A stretch of DNA of 16,598 bases, taken from the NCBI GenBank assembly GCA_900313285.1, contig OMQP01000013.1, forward strand, positions 1 through 16,598, given 5' to 3'. A program made the translations under genes and the position numbers. How positions within the stretch are numbered: position 1 is the stretch's first letter; each line of letters starts with the position of its first letter. The DNA comes from an uncultured Pseudomonadota bacterium (GTDB lineage Bacteria > Pseudomonadota > Alphaproteobacteria > Rs-D84). The notes beneath the pieces were generated by a model that saw only the letters and a list, made by a program, of their open reading frames with translations, did no database searches and had not been told where the DNA came from. This document shows, one piece after another, positions 15,060 to 16,598 of this stretch.

Positions 15060-15734
15060 ATGAATTTGAAAAAAGTTATTTTGATATCTTTGTTAATTTC
15101 TGGCTGTATGCAATATCACAGCCCGAACCGTGATACATGGTCAAAATATCTTTATGGTGCATCTTTTACAGATATGAGCGAAACCACAAAAACCGCAAAA
15201 TTACCGGTATATATGGGACATGGTGGGAAAATAATCACACAAAGCGGTGAATTATCTGAAAAAATGCAATACGGCGATAAAAATAATATCGACAATGCAG
15301 TGTTGATAAATTACATGTCTAATCTTGAATATGAATTATACGATGCATTACGCAAACCGGGTATATCTGTACAAAGGGCGGGCACTGATGTTGTTGTGAT
15401 TTTGGTTCGCGATTCCATCATGGAATTAAATATAGCCGACATATCACCGGATGGCGCCGACACATTAAAAACGATTTCCAAAATATTAAATAAATATAAT
15501 GCGACATTTATGGAAATTGCGGGATACACCGATGCAATGAAAGACAAAAGCGCGGCATACGCATTATCAATAGACATGGCAGAACGTGTTGGTGTTTATT
15601 TTTCACAAAACAAAGTTTCGACATCGCGTATGTTTATTGTCGGGCGCGGTGCGGCGCGTCCAATTGCAGCCCAGGATGACATGGGACGCATTGCAAACAG
15701 ACGCGTAGAAATAAGAATCAGTCCTGCCAGATAG
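15060..15734 (+). CDS. OmpA-family lipoprotein
   Basis: This 224-residue protein has a lipoprotein signal with lipobox LISGC (C16). The mature protein would be lipid-anchored in the envelope and bind peptidoglycan. The OmpA-like domain covers about 108-222, with AGYTD (154-158, D158 being the usual diaminopimelate ligand) and GR-IANRRVEIRI (209-220). In most OmpA domains an Arg follows in the L-S-x-x-R-A helix; here the sequence is LSIDMAERV, so Met (173) replaces it. That may weaken or change peptidoglycan binding. Its ATG is one base after the pilin stop and has no Shine-Dalgarno of its own, which suggests translational coupling. A role in anchoring or supporting a pilus is suggested only by position. 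A weak AT-rich hairpin at about 15754-15770 may serve as terminator. Confidence 0.85.
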   Translation: MNLKKVILISLLISGCMQYHSPNRDTWSKYLYGASFTDMSETTKTAKLPVYMGHGGKIITQSGELSEKMQYGDKNNIDNAVLINYMSNLEYELYDALRKPGISVQRAGTDVVVILVRDSIMELNIADISPDGADTLKTISKILNKYNATFMEIAGYTDAMKDKSAAYALSIDMAERVGVYFSQNKVSTSRMFIVGRGAARPIAAQDDMGRIANRRVEIRISPAR

Positions 15735-15761
15735 GTATACAAAAAATTACATAAAAACACT

Positions 15762-15790
15762 TTGCGTTTTTTTATAAAAATTGCTATAAA
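15762..15790 (+). promoter_or_regulatory. Promoter of the Skp-like gene
   Basis: TTGCGT (15762-15767), a 17-base spacer ending in TGC, and TATAAA (15785-15790) form an extended -10 promoter. The predicted start is near 15797, downstream of the ATG at 15762, which excludes that ATG as the gene start. Confidence 0.6.
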
Positions 15791-15824
15791 TTCATTAACC
15801 AATAAAAAACCAAAAGGAAGAAAG

Positions 15825-16484
15825 ATGGCAAAAACAAAAGATTTAAATCCAATTGTAAAAAAATATTCTAAAATGGGCATAATTGCTGCATCGGTTATCG
15901 TTGTTGCATTATTGGGCATTTGGGCAATCAGCAGTTTCAGCAGAAACGTAAGCACTGCATCTGCAATCAAAGGCGTTTCCGAAGAAGCGGCAATTGCATC
16001 TGAATTACGCATTGCTGTAATCAGCATGGATAAAATTCAAATGGATGCCAAAGTATTAGAAGATTTACATAAACAACGTGCAAATTTTGAAAACAAATTG
16101 AAAACAAAATTGGAAAAAGAACAAAAATCTATTGAAAAAGAAAAAGCAGACATCGAAAAATCTCAGGACATGTTATCCCAGGAAGCATTACAAAGACGTG
16201 TTGTTGATTATCAACGTCGTGTAAATAATTTCCAAAAAACATTATCCGAAGGCGCACAATCGATTGAATCTTCATACCAGGATGCATTAACAACGATTCA
16301 GAAAAAACATTTGGATCCTGTTATCGAAGGCATAATTGCCAAGAAAAAATTATCATTGGTGATTGACGGTCGTATGGCACGTGTTGGTGAAGAAGTGAAA
16401 AATCTGGATATCACAGACGAAGTAATCAAAGCATTGGATAAAAAAGTATCATCCGTCAAAATGGCAACCCCAAAGGGAATGTAA
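15825..16484 (+). CDS. skp: Skp/OmpH-family periplasmic chaperone, membrane-anchored
   Basis: Skp holds unfolded outer-membrane proteins in the periplasm on their way to the BAM complex. The 219-residue protein has a hydrophobic segment at 18-38 without a good signal-peptidase site, so it is likely an inner-membrane anchor. The OmpH domain covers about 60-206. It has the N-terminal strand LRIAVISMDKI (61-71), two long charged helices forming the coiled-coil tentacles (about 78-160), and the C-terminal LSLVIDGR and DITDEVIKALDKK (195-207), typical of the family. The start is ATG with AAAGGAAG. An in-frame ATG at 15762 lies before the promoter and has no ribosome site. It is a single gene with its own promoter and terminator. 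The usual bamA and lpxD neighbours are absent. Skp-like is firm; orthology to skp itself is less so. Confidence 0.82.
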   Translation: MAKTKDLNPIVKKYSKMGIIAASVIVVALLGIWAISSFSRNVSTASAIKGVSEEAAIASELRIAVISMDKIQMDAKVLEDLHKQRANFENKLKTKLEKEQKSIEKEKADIEKSQDMLSQEALQRRVVDYQRRVNNFQKTLSEGAQSIESSYQDALTTIQKKHLDPVIEGIIAKKKLSLVIDGRMARVGEEVKNLDITDEVIKALDKKVSSVKMATPKGM

Positions 16485-16505
16485 GAAAACACATTTGATA
16501 AAAAC

Positions 16506-16532
16506 CACCGCCCAAACGGGCGGTGTTTTTTT
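16506..16532 (+). terminator. Terminator of the Skp-like gene
   Basis: CACCGCCC (16506-16513) and GGGCGGTG (16518-16525) form a perfect 8-bp stem with loop AAAC, followed by T7. The core CCGCCCAAA(C)GGGCGG nearly repeats the terminator at 423-447. The remaining 66 bases to the window end hold no gene. Confidence 0.92.
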
Positions 16533-16598
16533 GATGGAACGATTCCAGAAAACAAATAATTCTTAAAAACTTTTATCCGTCTAAAACTCTATGTCATG

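Noticed and set aside
15762..15824. N-terminal extension of the Skp-like gene from ATG at 15762
   Set aside because: It contains the -35 and -10 of the gene's promoter and has no ribosome site; the ATG at 15825 has AAAGGAAG.
1..16598. CRISPR array, insertion sequence or prophage
   Set aside because: No regularly spaced repeats, transposase, integrase or phage structural gene can be read in any frame.

Overview
The window reads as chromosomal DNA from an AT-rich, Gram-negative, alphaproteobacterium-like organism. The support is LpxD (lipid A synthesis), outer-membrane and periplasmic proteins, a DUF4167-type protein whose family is essentially alphaproteobacterial, an MJ0042-type zinc-ribbon membrane protein, and a DnaX whose C-terminus resembles the alphaproteobacterial type. 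An uncultured gut-type or host-associated lineage would fit, but this is inference and no taxonomic marker is present. There is no rRNA, tRNA, CRISPR array, transposase or integrase.

Layout. 1-451 is non-coding, with three short palindromes, a CGATTCG repeat cluster and a terminator. 452-2301 holds a divergent pair: an outer-membrane barrel protein (-) and a cysteine-rich secreted protein (+). The two share a post-signal motif, EPM(I/V)(V/I)EQN. 2342-3388 is lpxD (-) with its own promoter. 3487-6618 is a 1043-residue secreted protein (-) with 42 cysteines arranged in repeated four-cysteine units. 6706-12527 is a tightly packed run on the minus strand. Transcription order is three large prepilin-like proteins, an MJ0042 zinc-ribbon membrane protein, a small periplasmic protein and an RluA/RluD-family pseudouridine synthase. 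Neighbours mostly overlap by 1-14 bases. From 12674 rightward the strand flips: DUF4167 protein, dnaX, a type IVb-like pilin, an OmpA-type lipoprotein, then a Skp/OmpH-like chaperone with its own promoter and terminator.

How they may work together. The most coherent theme is a cell-surface pilus or pseudopilus. The three minus-strand prepilins have the N-terminal architecture I associate with PilV (shufflon-type tip adhesin) followed by long, divergent beta-rich regions, and one lacks the usual Glu at +5. About 2 kb away a PilS-like type IVb pilin is coupled to an OmpA lipoprotein downstream of dnaX. No secretin, ATPase, platform protein or prepilin peptidase lies in the window, so the assembly machine must be elsewhere.

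Regulation. Seven genes or operons have recognisable extended -10 promoters (TGn-TAnnnT or close). The divergent pair at 12527/12674 may share one palindromic -35 box, TTGCAA. The minus promoter there shows that the upstream ATG at 12554 is unlikely to be the start of the first pilin gene.
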